DNA of 64,000 nt from Sorex araneus (GCF_027595985.1 NC_073305.1:109450035-109514034); one strand, 5' to 3'. Counted from the first letter of the stretch, positions 35,608 through 47,190 are shown. Program-made: numbers and translations. Notes: generated by a model from the sequence alone, not told the origin.

Positions 35608-35915
35608 TTTTAAAAATTTTTATTGAATCACTGTGAGATAGTTACAAGCTTTCATGTTTGGGTTACAATCATACAAGATCAAACACCCATCCCTCCACCA
35701 GTGCACATTCCCCACCACCAATATCTCTGGTATAACCCCCCTTTCCTACCCTCCCCCTGCCTCCATGGGATAATATTCCCCATACTCTCTATATACTTTT
35801 GGGCATTATGGCTTGCAATACAGACACTGAGAGGTCATCACGTTTGGTCCATTATCTACTTTCAGCACACATCTCCCATCCCGACTGATTCCTCCAGCCA
35901 TCATTTTCTTAGTTG
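35608..35915 (-). mobile_element. Short L1 3'-end insertion, antisense, with TSD
   Basis: attgaatcactgtgagatag, catccctccaccagtgcaca and tttcagcacacatctccc: 308 bp of reversed L1 3' UTR. The 14-bp TSD tatcttcattttct is at 35594-35607 and 35916-35929. Confidence 0.93.
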
Positions 35916-35929
35916 TATCTTCATTTTCT

Positions 35930-36779
35930 ACTACTTATCCTTTACACTTTTTATCATAAAGTTCTTTTGATTCCCCACAAATGGGAACCTATCAAGATCT
36001 TTCGTCTTAGATTTCTTATACTTTCAAAACATTTTAATCATAATATGCATTTTGATAGTTTTTAAATATGGATTTCAAGTCGTTAGACTAAGCCACTTGT
36101 CATATGAGAGGTATTCCACAAATATTTACTATTATTGTATTAGTAAAAACTATTAGTAAATACTATTATATTTACTATCATTTTCATTTTCACATAAAAC
36201 ACTTTAATGGAGTAGATAAATAAGGTACTATTATCCCCAGCAAAATATGAAACCGTTGCTTATTGCTATTGTGTAATGTATTTAGTCATTGAGATTCTGA
36301 GATTATATACATATATGTGTGCATGTGTATAAATAAATTTGCATGAATTCACTTAAACTAAACTGTGTTGCCACAATAACCCCTAAATTTCCACGATTTT
36401 CAGCAATAATGGCTTATTTCTTATTTGTGTTCAGATCCTTGAGAGATCAGTTGTAATCCTATCCTATCTGGTGTTGCTTTTCAAAAAAAAGGGACAGCTC
36501 ACTGGCACATGCTAGTTATAGTGTCAGAACACAGAAGAAATGGCAGAATCATATGTTGGTGCTTAAAAATATGACCTAGGTATAGCAGATCTCATTTTTA
36601 ACTTGTGTTAAATTAACCAAATCAAGACATGTGATGTACCCTGATATCAGTGGAGCAGGAAAAAAATCCTTCTTTCAGGAAGGCTACCAAGAGGGGAAGC
36701 AAATAATTCTGAATAAATAGCAAAATATACCAAAAAAAATTTGAACAGTAACTTAAAAAATTAATAAATATAAAGACAC
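35930..36779. other. Single-copy stretch with a MIR-like trace
   Basis: At 36220-36262 ggtactattatccccagc resembles the conserved MIR core in antisense. The rest is unrecognised. Confidence 0.4.
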
Positions 36780-36895
36780 TAGAAAGTTAATCTTCCCAAG
36801 GTTTCATGGCTAGTGAGAGGTAAAAATGACATTGCATCCCAAGTCTGTGAGTCCTGAGCCCATGGTTTATGCCAGACTACGCTACAGCTTGATTC
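36780..36895 (-). mobile_element. Ancient MIR SINE fragment, antisense
   Basis: cttcccaaggtttcatggct, agtgagaggtaaaaatgac and gagcccatggtttatgcc follow the reversed MIR core order (cccaaggtcacacagctagt type). Confidence 0.65.
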
Positions 36896-37300
36896 ACCCT
36901 TCTTCAATTTTACTCTCTGGTTTTACCTATCACATGCCCTGTTCTAGTAATTTGCACTTTAGCTGACAGCCCAATTTAAATTCAAAGAGAAAACTGAGCA
37001 AGTCAGAGATGTTATTACAGAAATATTAACTCACTGAATGAGGGATTATAAATTGAGGAGTTACAGTGTACCTGTTGACTGATTAATACACAATGTTAAC
37101 CCTGAGCACTGCCACGTATGGTCCTCCTCCCTTTAAGACCTAGCAAAACTTTTATACTAACACAGAGTAAGCACTGCATCATTGGAATTCAGAGAAATAT
37201 AAACAAATGTCAGTATGTATCCAGTTGCAGGAGGTCAAAAGTATAACTTAATACTTTTGATGTCATGGTGGTTGGTGATCTTAATCCTATATAATTCGAG
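36896..37300. other. Single-copy stretch
   Basis: Nothing recognised. Confidence 0.4.
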
Positions 37301-37443
37301 GGCCAACCCACGAGGCAGAGCCTGGCAAGTTACCCATTTTGTATTGCATATGCCAAAAACATTAACAACAAGTCTCACGATGGAGATGTTACTGGTGCCG
37401 CTCGAGCAAATCAATAAGCAATATCATGACAGTGATACAGTGA
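37301..37443 (+). mobile_element. SINE-B 3' fragment
   Basis: gaggcagagcctggcaagtt, tgccaaaaacattaacaaca, ccgctcgagcaaatcaataa, end catgacagtgatacagtgacag. tRNA head missing. Confidence 0.88.
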
Positions 37444-37644
37444 CAGTTAACAGATTTAATCATTCACTTGACCTAATGAAAATTATGGTATTATAGTGCT
37501 GAAGAGAAATATTTCTTGGGGGATAAATATGTATTTTGCAATGTTCAATCCTTATCTGCCAGTTACGACATTAATATTTATTACCTAAAATTTATAATTC
37601 TCCTAGAAAACACCTATATGTCAATTTAGATAGTAAAAACCTCA

Positions 37645-38035
37645 GGAGGGGTCTAATTCAAGGTGGCAGTGTAAGAGTCTTTTAAAATTTCTTTCTCGTG
37701 TGGATACACCAAATGTCCTATACATGCAGATAAAAGCCCCTGAAAAAAATTCAGAAACTAGTAAATTGAGTCAATATATGGAATGCAAGATAAAGTACCG
37801 ACATCAAAAATACGAAGAGTAAAAATATGAATTGCATGCTCAATAAAGAACTCCCACCCTTAGCACAGCAGCAGACAACTGAAAGGAAATCCAAAAATCT
37901 TAATTACTCTCCAAATTCAGTATTTGAACTTCATATCTACCATCCAACTTTTAAGACTTGCCCCTGAGAGATGTGCCCCCACACCCCTAAGATCTGTAGC
38001 CAATGGCATTATTCTGTAAAGACTTACAAATTTTG
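37645..38035 (+). mobile_element. Possible old L1 5'-end fragment
   Basis: caaggtggcagtgtaagagt followed by a lysine-rich-type AT segment resembles the start of old placental L1 elements. Weak call. Confidence 0.35.
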
Positions 38036-38059
38036 ACACCTCAAACAAATAAGCCCTAT

Positions 38060-38790
38060 TAAAAATTAAGGTAGTATTGGCTTACAGCACTGTAAAGTTT
38101 CAGGTGTGCAGTGCCACACATTAACAACTATATAAAACACACCACATCCAGCCACTAAATATTGGGGTAGCGTCCACCACCAATCACACCTCCCCCAACC
38201 TGTTTTAAACACCTCCCCAAACTCTTTTCTTCTGAAAACTACATTCCTGCAGTCATCTTTATCCAAACATCTATTGATGGACACTTAGGCTGTTTCCATA
38301 TCTTCACAACTGTGAATTGTGCTACAGTTATCTTGGCACATATATATTTTCAATTTAATGTTTTCATATTCTTCATATAAGTATACAGAAGTAGGATTAG
38401 TTTTTTGTTTTGTTTGAGGCTTTCTTTTGTTTTTCGGGCAACAGTTGAGAGTACTCAGGCTTGCTCCTGGTTCTGAGCTCATAACTCATTCCTGGAATAG
38501 TTCAAAGACCAGATAGGGTTTGGGATTGAACCCAGATTGACCACACACAAGACAAGCACACTACCCACTTTACTATCTCTCCAGGCCATAATATACAGAG
38601 GTGGAATTGGTGGATCATAAGTACCTATTTTTTTAAGGCATCTGAATATTTTCTATAATGGCAGCACCAAATTACATTTATACTAGCTATGTACAAGCGT
38701 TCCTTTGTCTTCTCAACAATTAGGGTTTCTTCACTTTTTGATAATACCATTCTAACAGGCTTAACGTGAAATTTCAATATAGATTTGGAG
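38060..38790 (-). mobile_element. Old L1 3' end, antisense, split by a SINE
   Basis: Reversed L1 3' UTR and ORF2: atctattgatggacacttag, gtttccatatcttcacaact, then, after the SINE at 38401-38591, ggtggatcataagtacct and attctaacaggcttaacg. Confidence 0.8.
38401..38591 (-). mobile_element. Old SINE-A, antisense, inside L1
   Basis: tttttcgggcaacagttgag, gggattgaacccagattgac, ctttactatctctccaggcc. Flanks atacagaagtaggatt and atacagaggtggaatt look like a decayed TSD. Confidence 0.8.
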
Positions 38791-39111
38791 AAGCCAGCCC
38801 GTGATTGTAAATTCTCCCGGATCCCCAGGCCTGACATGGTATCTTGTCCATGACCAACTGACTTAGCATCCTGTTTAGATAACTTCTGCTAGATAAATGT
38901 AACAAAACCCCAGAGAAGCCTGCACAAGGATCAGTGTGCTTCAGAACTGGAAAGCAGAAAGATACAGCCATTGTGAACTGGTTTCACCCTAATGACATGG
39001 AGGCCAAGAATGTGCCTTTGAAAACAGAAAATGGAGTTGACAGCAAATCTTTGACAAGGCCCTGAAAAAGGCCCTTAATCAAAGAAATTCTGAAAACTTA
39101 ACATTTTATAT

Positions 39112-39292
39112 TTGAGAGGCCTCAAAGTACAGCAGGTCAGGAGTTTGTCTTGCCTTTGTCTAACCCAGTGTTCAGTCCCTGACGCCACATATGGTTCAAC
39201 AAGCCCAATAGCCACTGCTATTCCTGAGCACAAAGCCAGAAATAAGTCCTGAAAAGAGCCAGGTGTGATCCCAAAACAAACAAACAAAAATT
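39112..39292 (+). mobile_element. Old SINE-A inside the PTPN11 pseudogene
   Basis: ctcaaagtacagcaggtcag, tcttgcctttgtctaaccc, tgttcagtccctgacgcc, end gtgatcccaaaacaaac. Flanked by tatatttg on both sides. Confidence 0.8.
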
Positions 39293-39350
39293 ATATTTGT
39301 AAAAAAAATAGAATAGCAATACACATCAATATTCATAACACCAGTCATCA

Positions 39351-39352
<2 letters not shown>

Positions 39353-39388
<36 letters not shown>
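39353..39388. repeat. (ATT)n microsatellite in the pseudogene
   Basis: About 12 ATT units grown at the position where the SHP2 mRNA encodes GDYYDLYGG (Asp/Tyr codons gat-tac-tat). Confidence 0.92.
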
Positions 39389-39389
<1 letters not shown>

Positions 39390-39392
39390 TTG

Positions 39393-39643
39393 GGCTGGAG
39401 AGATAGCACAATGGGTAGGGTGTTTTCCTTGCATATGGCCGACCGGTTTTGATTCTTCCGTCTTTCTCAGAGAGCCTAGCAAGCTACCGAGAGTATCCTG
39501 CCCACATGGCAGAGCCAGGCAAGCTACCCGTGGCATATTCGATATGCCAAAAACAGTAACAACAAGTCTCACAATGGAGATGTTACTGGTGTCTTTTCGA
39601 GCAAATCGATGAGCAATGGGATGACAGTGATACAGTGACAGTG
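39393..39643 (+). mobile_element. SINE-B, full length, with TSD, inside the pseudogene
   Basis: gggctggagagatagcacaa, aacagtaacaacaagtctca, end gatgacagtgatacagtgacagtg. The 10-bp perfect TSD attatatttg is at 39383-39392 and 39644-39653. No poly(A) between the element end and the TSD. Confidence 0.95.
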
Positions 39644-40134
39644 ATTATATTTGTATGGAGTGAAGAAGTTTATCACTTTAGTGGAGTTGGTCCAATGAAT
39701 ATGGAAGATTGCAGGCAATTAAAAGAGAAGAATAGAGATGTTATTGAGCTCCATTATCTTCTAAATCATATAGATCCTTACTCAGAAATATGACTTCATA
39801 GATAGGACTCTGTGAAAGAAACAAAGAAACTGTTAACTAAGAAAGGAAAAAAACTATACTTAGCTTTCTTGCATTACAGAGTCAGAACCATCCTGGAAAT
39901 TTTGCTCCTCTCTCCAGACTAATAATAATAAAGGAGAGTAATAAAATAGACATTAAGGATATCCATGTCATTATCTGCTATCAGAAACTGAAATTTGATG
40001 TTGGTGGAGGAGATTCATTTGACTCTACGACACATCTCTGTAATAATGACGAGAAGAATTCTTTTGCAGAGAGAACACAGTAGGACAACTCAAGAGGCTG
40101 CTCAACAAAATACTGAAGAAATAGAGCAGCCAAG

Positions 40135-40316
40135 GGGCTGGAGAGATAGCACAGCGGGTAGGGCATTTGCCTTGCACGTGGCTCGACCCAGGTTCGATTC
40201 CCAGAGTCCCATATGGTCCCCTGAGCACCACCAGGGGTAATTCCTGAGTGCAGAGCCAGGAGTGACCCCTGTGTATCGCCAGGTGTGACCCAAAAAGAAA
40301 AAAAAGAAAAGAAAAA
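40135..40316 (+). mobile_element. SINE-A, full length, with TSD, inside the pseudogene
   Basis: gggctggagagatagcacag, caggttcgattcccagagtc, tgtgacccaaaaagaaaa. TSD agaaatagagcagccaag (40117-40134) against agaaattgcgcagccaag (40317-40334). It interrupts the SHP2 linker between the second SH2 and the phosphatase domain. Confidence 0.96.
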
Positions 40317-41784
40317 AGAAATTGCGCAGCCAAGAGCTAAGCAAATTAGCTGAGACTGCTGATAAAGTCACACAAGGATTTGGGGGAGAACTAGAAATAC
40401 TGGAAGCAGAGTACAAACTTCTCTGCAGTCAAAGAGATCAGAGGCAGGAAAATAGGAACAAAAATAGATATAAAAACATCCTGCCCTTTGATCCAGGGTT
40501 GTCCTACAAACTAGTGATTTCAATGAGCTGGTTTCAGATTACATCAATGCAAATATTATCATGTCTGAATGTGAAACCCAGTGCAACAATTGAAAGCCCC
40601 AAAGAGAGTTATATTAGCACCTGGCTGCCTGCAAATCACAGTGAGTTATTTTGGGGGTATAATGTTTCAAGAGAACTCTCAAGTGATTGTTATGATGACA
40701 GGATAAATAAGAGAGGGAAGTGTAAATGTGTCAAATACTGGGCTGAGGTGTATACTCTAAAAAGATTTGGAATTATCCATGTTAGGAACATCAAAGCAAG
40801 TGATTCTCTTAGTTGTATATTAAGAGAGTTTAACCTTTCAAAGGCTGGATAAGAAAATAAGAGCCATTATTTTCAAGACTTTTCAAAACTCCTTTCAGAT
40901 TTGAACATAGTGTTCTGACCACAGCAACATTCTGGTCTTCCTGTTCCACCATAAGCAGGGAATCATCGTGGATGTAGGACCTGGGGTGGTTCAGTGCAGT
41001 GCTGTAATTAATCAGACAGGGGCACTTATTTTGATTGATATTCTTGACATCATAAGAGAGAAAAGTGTTGACTACTACATTGATATTCTCAAAGCCATTA
41101 AAATGGTGTGATTTCACAGATCAGGGATGGGTCTGACAAGTTAAATTAATTGTATGACTATCCAGTTTTATATTCAATCTCTTCAGCCCAAGATTAGAAA
41201 AGAGCTGAAAAGCAAGATGAAAGGCTATATTTAAATATTAAATATTCTACCAGACAAGCATAGATAAGAGTGCTCTTCTGCCTTGTATCTCCTAACATTA
41301 TTATGTGTGGAAATGAATAAATAATGCTAGAGCTTGTGAAAAGATGACTTGATGCAGAAACAGAAAAATTTCAAATGAGGAGAACATTAGATGCATCTTT
41401 TATACTTTCCAAAATAAATTGATAAGATCATATGCAAGAAAGATTACATGGAGAATGAATTTAGCTCATAATGTAGTTGACAGTCTTATAATTAGCAAAA
41501 TTTTAAACCATTTCCAGACATTTGTGTTTTAAATCAACAATAACTGATCTCTAATTTTACATTACTTCAAATAACAAAATATCTCTACAACACAGGCAAT
41601 GTTATATTTTATAAAGTTTATTTTAAATTTATTAAATAATGCTATGTGTATTTTTAGATGATGGTTTCTGCCTTTTATTTATTTTAAACCCTTAAATTAA
41701 TGATTTTTTTCTCTTATAACTTATAACATGTTATAGACTGTCAAAAATTAATTGTCCACTTCTGCATCGCCATTAAAAGTCTCA

Positions 41785-41942
41785 GAAAGGGCCAGAGAGA
41801 TAGCTCAGATTGCTAGAGAACATACTTTACATACGAGACGCCCAAGTTCAATCCCAAGCACCACATGATCCCCCAAGTATTGCCAGGAGTGATCTCTGAG
41901 CAATTAGCTCCATAGCCACTGAGCATTATTGGCCAAAAAATT
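41785..41942 (+). mobile_element. Old SINE-A
   Basis: gggccagagagatagctcag, acatacgagacgcccaagtt, caatcccaagcaccacatg, gccaggagtgatctctgag. Marks the right limit of possible PTPN11 3' UTR similarity. Confidence 0.85.
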
Positions 41943-41992
41943 GTATAGGTTTCAGGTATACTGACTTACATGTCAGTATATCTGTATATCAC

Positions 41993-42013
41993 ATACACAC
42001 ACACACACACACG
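41993..42013. repeat. (AC)n microsatellite, short
   Basis: About 10 AC units, degenerate beyond. Confidence 0.85.
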
Positions 42014-42091
42014 CACATAGTCACATATACACACAGACATATGCTTGTGATTCAAAGTCAATTTCCGATCCACCACAAAATGACATTTTTA

Positions 42092-42281
42092 TTTTTTTTT
42101 TATTTTTATTTTTTTTGTTTTTTGGGTCACACCCGGCGATGCACAGGGGTCGTTCCTGGCTCATGCACTCAGGAATTATCCCTGGCGGTGCTCAGGGGAC
42201 CATATGGGATGCTGGGATTCGAACTCGGGTCGGCCGCATGCAAGGCAAACGCCCTACCCGCTGTGCTATCACTCCAGCCCC
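42092..42281 (-). mobile_element. SINE-A, full length, antisense, with TSD
   Basis: Poly(T), ttttttgggtcacacccggc, ggattcgaactcgggtcggc, gctatcactccagccc. The 16-bp perfect TSD caaaatgacattttta is at 42076-42091 and 42282-42297. Among the best-preserved copies here. Confidence 0.97.
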
Positions 42282-42297
42282 CAAAATGACATTTTTA

Positions 42298-42835
42298 GAC
42301 AATTTACCTCTCCACCCCCTTCTCTTCCAGTGATCACTATTTTTATTCCTGTAGTCTAAGAGTCTTTAGCACACATAAATAAAGTCATAATTATCTGTCT
42401 TTTACCATCTGGCTTACTTCACCAAGCATAATACTCTCAAGGTTACTCTCCAGGCCTCTCCTTGTTTTTGTCAATGTCAAGACTCAATCCTTTTTAGAAG
42501 ATAGTTGCAGCTTAGTGTGCAGCAATATTATGTATATACTAAGTATGTTTGTATTTATACATACTTCTTTGTATTATACATAATTTTATATTTATGTGTA
42601 AGCAAAAACTTAAAATATTTTAAGCCAGAGGTGACAAAAATATTGAATTAATGAAATCTTTATTTTCATGGTTGGTTTAGAGTTTTTACACGTAGTATAA
42701 AAATATACTGGATAAAAAATTACCTTAAATGTTTCACACATGAACTTAAAAATTTTTGTTGCTTTTTTGTAACCCATCTCTGACTATAACTTGGTTTATC
42801 CCTCACTACTTTACTGAACCTGCATTCCCAAGAAC
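42298..42835. other. Stretch with possible old antisense L1
   Basis: ttaccatctggcttacttcac and caagcataatactctcaagg resemble reversed old L1 3' sequence; the rest is AT-rich and unrecognised. Confidence 0.45.
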
Positions 42836-42839
42836 CATA

Positions 42840-43605
42840 AATCATCTCTTCCTTGTTATTTTCAAAGGCTCTTTCTCAGGTCTTCCTTCTCCTGCACTTT
42901 CTGTACCTTTTGACTTGTCTTCTCTTTAATTTCTTCTACCTAAATCTGGGATTGAACAGCACTATCAATCACTATCCCTTCTCTGTCTCTTTGATATCTA
43001 TGCTTGTCACTTTTCCCCACACAAGCTTGTTTTTTTTCCACAAGTTTGGATTCATTGTCCCTTTTCTCAATTATTTATATTTTTGTATTCTGGGAAAAAT
43101 AATAATTTAGCTATAATTTTTATACAGATAACTCCCAAGTTGTTGGCTATCATTGACCCGTCTGAAAATGCAGGCCCACATTCTCAGAGTCCCAGTGGAC
43201 CATTCATTTGAGCATCCCATAATTGTTCAGGTTTAAGACACTTAATATCCTCATCTGTCCTTACCATGTGCTTACTCACTTGACTCTATTTAAGCCCTCA
43301 ATCAAGAGAACATGCTCTTCCGGAGTCATCCCAGAACCCTGCCATTTAACTCTTCCACTTTAACTCTACTATTCATTTGGCTCTTTGAATGTTTTTAGTC
43401 TTGATTTCAGCACCTGAAAATAGGGTAAAGTAAAATCCAAATAGTGTGGTAAGATGATGACTGTGACTGAGATCTATAAAAACAGGACTGTGTTTGTGCT
43501 AGGTATAAGAATCTTTTATCAGCCCAAAAGGTGGCATATAGTATACACTTACAAATATTTGCTGACTGAAAGACTGAACAACTGAACAAATGTTTGAATT
43601 AATGC
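42840..43605 (+). mobile_element. Ancient L2 LINE 3' fragment
   Basis: Pyrimidine-rich L2-like text (cagataactcccaagttgtt), then agatctataaaaacaggact and the typical end ggcatatagtatacacttac followed by aaatatttgctgactgaaag. Confidence 0.5.
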
Positions 43606-45070
43606 AACCTATGCTTCTTTTTAATTCCTATAGCATTTATTGTATGTTCTCCTCTTCACTTGGCTCACATAATATATCACCCAGTCTTGTGTTAGTTACA
43701 TTTTAGTTTATGTGTGTCATAATATCTTAAACATTTTAACTATTGGGAGTAGGTAACTTCCTTATTCTTCTTTCTATTTCTCACAAGGTCAAAGTCCTTG
43801 TATGTAGCAGGAATGTACTAGTATTTGACTGAGGCTCCTAGTTATAAATCTTAAAAATTTATCAATTAATTAGTTTATATTAAATGGAAATGTACTTAAC
43901 TTTCAAGCCCATACTCTTGAGGATTTACTTATTTATTGACATTTTAAGTTATGACTCATGTGTTGTTGATTCAGATACTGACACCAAACAGTGATTTTAA
44001 TGGCATAATGAAAGGGGGTTTAGTCAGGCCGCCTCGCTTTGGGAGTTTGTTTCAATTCAATCATAAAATTCTTTCTCTGTTGAATCTCAACAGCTAAAGG
44101 CATCTTTACTCTGATATACTAATTTAATCATGCTTCTTCTGCCTAGGTTAAACTAAGCTAGGAAGTGGAATTTCAACTGTAGATTATGTTAGAAAGTGGA
44201 GCATTTTTAAATTTCTTTATCCATGATGACATTTATACACTCACAAAAAAACAACAATTTTGTTGTCTTTTCTCCTCCTTTCCTAGGAAAACTTGTTCCC
44301 AGAGGGGGAAAAAAAATAAATCAAATAAACAGTGTCCACACATGAGCTAACAGGACAATTCTGAAGAAAAGGGAACTGTGTACATGTCAAATACCATAGT
44401 TTTTGGGCTATCTGGTCTCTTCCAAGAGGCCTATTCTGTTGGGTCTGAGTAGGTGAAATTGGTGTTTCCCCCATAAAAGTATTTTCATTACAGTTTACCA
44501 GCAGATTTTTACTCATAGCTATAACCTTTATTACTCCAAATTGGCACATTAAATATACTGCGGTTTAACAAAATCGAAAATAATGAATGATGTACACTTC
44601 CCCCTTACTTCTAAGTCCAAAGGATTCAAAAGCAACACTATTCAGGGGCTACCAGGGATATACCAGAAATGTTTGGGGCAGGGTGGGGAGGAGGGATGTG
44701 GTAGTGAGGATAGGCTGTATTAGGCATGTGCTCTACTGCTCAAGCTATTTCCCTGTCTCCCAACTATACCCTTTTTTTCATGCTTTAGTAAACAAAACTT
44801 AAAGTATTGAAATTCCTCTTTTCATTATCCTTTTGAAACTTTATTTCATATTAAACTCATTGACTGAACCCAATCAAATTCTTTACTCTCATAATTATAT
44901 TTGCTTTTACAAATTTTTGGTTTTGTTTGGGGTCTTTATAGTGCTCTTTCCTGGATATTCCTGACAAAAGAAAAGCTCATTTATGACATAAAGCTACCTT
45001 CATAATCCTTTGATTTTGAGATATAGATTAATATGAATGCAGTATGTCTTTAGAGAAAAAATTGTCCATT
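43606..45070. other. Mostly single-copy stretch
   Basis: No confident exon. 44630-44765 may be a very old antisense SINE-A (ggcatgtgctctactgctc, gctatttccctgtctccc). A minus-strand 88-codon frame at 44283-44549 is unrecognised. Confidence 0.4.
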
Positions 45071-45079
45071 TTCCATTTT

Positions 45080-46512
45080 GAATTATATTCCCTTTTTTAT
45101 TATTTAGGAATTGTGATGTACAAAGCTGTGAATAGTAAAGTTTCGGGCAATGTTCCAGACCCACCATCAAAGTAATCATCTCTCCACCAACGTACCAAGT
45201 TTTCCTCCTACCTGCATCCCACCTCCTTCAGAGATTCATTTTTAGATTTAATTATACAGTTCTGGTCTCAGACTTATAGTTGTGTTTATTGTAATGGTTT
45301 TGTGTATATAGTTACTTCACCTCTACACCACTGCCATGACCAAGGCCCCTACAAATTCCCCCACATTACAATCCTAGTCTGCTTCTAATTACTTCCCCCT
45401 TTCATTTTTGTCCTTCCTTGGTATTTTCATTTCTATATGGCTAAAGAGTTGCACACATCTGTTCCCTTTATACATATATATACATATATTTGTATATATA
45501 GCAGTAAGTGAGAACATCCAAGAAAATGCATTATGTGTCCTTCTCTCTCTGATTACTTCACTTAACATGACATCCTACAGTTCCATGCAAATTGAATGGT
45601 TTTATATTTCTTTCTAACTGCAAAATACTTAATTCTGCATATGTTCTACAGTTTCATTATTCACCTATCCTTTGTTGTACACTTGGGCTGTTTTCATGTT
45701 TTGTTATTGTGCAGTGCTGCAATGAACATGGGTGTGCATATAGATTTGCAATCAATGTTTTTGTTTTGGGGGGACTAGATACCAAGCAGTGGAATAGCTG
45801 GGCCATGTGAAAAATTCTATTTTCAATTTTTGGAGCAATCTCCATCCTGCTTTCCATAGAGAATAAAGCAGACAACCTTCCCGCCAGTGGTGGATGACAG
45901 TCCCTTTTCACTACATCCCCACCAAAACAGATTATTTCTTGTCTTTTTGAAATACGCCATTCTCTCTGATGTGAGATATTTCATTGTTTTCTTGATTTGC
46001 ATTTTCCTAATAATTAGTGATGCTGAACTTCTTTTAATATGCCTACCTTCTTGCCTGTCTTCAGGAAGGTGTCTGCTCTTCTCCTCTCCCAATATTTGTA
46101 TGGACTTTTTGAATTTTTTGTTGTTGCTGAACTTTGTGAGACCTTTATGCATCTTTAATATTAGCTCTCTATACTATGTGTTGTGTACAAATACTTTATA
46201 CCATCCAGTAGCATTTTTTAAATTACAGCCAGTTGCTTTACTAATGCAGAAATTTTTTATTTGATGTGTTCCTATTTGTTTATTCTTATTTTTGTTGTCT
46301 TTGAAATAGAATCATGTTGTTGAAAACACCTTTAAAGGTTCAAAATTGGGAGTGTTCTGCCTACATTTTCCTTATTGTACTTTATGGACTCTGGTTTATT
46401 GAGGTTTATGACTCAACTTTGAATTATCTTTTGTGTAAAATGTTAGACACACATTCAGTTTCTCTCTTTCTTCCTATCCTTCTTTCTTCCTATCCTTCTT
46501 TCTTTCTTTCTC

Positions 46513-46611
<99 letters not shown>

Positions 46612-46677
46612 CTGTTTCTTTCTTTCTCTGTTTCTTTCTTTCTCTGTTTCTTTCTTTCTTTCTGTTTCTTTCTTTCT

Positions 46678-46744
<67 letters not shown>

Positions 46745-47190
46745 CTCTTCCTTTCTTTCTTTCCTTCTTTTTTTTTTGCATGTGGCTATCAAGTTTTCCT
46801 AGCACCATTGGTTAAAGAGGATATCCTTACTCTAATTTATATTTCCAGATCCTTATCATAAATTAGCTGTCCAAAAGTCTGAGGGTTTCTATCAAGTTTC
46901 TCAAACCTAACCAATTGGTAAGAAAGCCATGAAATTTTGATTGCTTTGGCTTTACAGTGTAATTAATAGTCAGAAAAATGTTACACCACCCAATTTCTTT
47001 TTTCTCAGAATGACTCTGACTATTTGCGGTTTTATTATTCATGAAAATTTTATTAGTGACTATTCTATGTTCTTAAATAATGTCATTGGAATTTGATGGG
47101 GATTTCATGGAATGTTATGAAATTAGGTTTTCAGGCTACATAATTAATTATACAAAAAGAGCTTTGGATATTATCAAGAGGAGCCAATTC
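45080..47190 (-). mobile_element. Old L1, 3' UTR plus ORF2, antisense, ~2 kb
   Basis: Reversed L1 in order: acttcacttaacatgacatc, cacttgggctgttttcatg, gtgctgcaatgaacatggg, cttgatttgcattttcctaa, then after the TTTC tract catgtggctatcaagttttcc and cctagcaccattggttaaag. Many stops. It hosts the tract at 46446-46770. Confidence 0.88.
46446..46770. repeat. TTTC compound microsatellite, ~325 bp
   Basis: TTTC units with interspersed ctctttc, ctgtttc and cttcc variants. All pyrimidines on the plus strand except a few G. Located inside the old antisense L1. Confidence 0.97.

Larger units (their letters stand above)
38965..41665 (+). pseudogene. PTPN11: Processed pseudogene of PTPN11 (SHP2 tyrosine phosphatase)
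   Basis: Intronless, decayed copy of the SH2-SH2-phosphatase mRNA. Known role: cytosolic phosphatase in growth-factor/RAS signalling. N-SH2: WFHPND at about 38979, then vestiges of the first SH2. Linker: QLKEKNRDVIELHYLLN after 39700. C-SH2: HVIICYQKLKFDVGGGDSFD (39965-40025). Phosphatase domain: [17 protein letters not shown] (about 40442-40492), [27 protein letters not shown] (about 40729-40776). The catalytic loop HCSAGIGRTG reads [10 protein letters not shown] (about 40993-41021): Cys kept, His and Arg lost. The stop aligns at 41376-41378, and 3' UTR similarity continues (ctctaca at 41583, then ttatattttat). Frameshifts and many stops. Holds SINEs at 39112-39292, 39393-39643 and 40135-40316 and an ATT repeat. 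PTPN11, not PTPN6, because of QRQEN.NKNRYKN and KCVKYW. The 5' end and poly(A) are not resolved. Confidence 0.93.

Noticed and set aside
40322..40852. 176-codon frame as a functional phosphatase
   Set aside because: It mixes frames of the PTPN11 pseudogene; the full domain needs several frameshifts and has stops and lost catalytic residues.
46314..46808. 162-codon plus frame and Lys/Glu-rich minus frames
   Set aside because: Created by the TTTC tract inside an old antisense L1.
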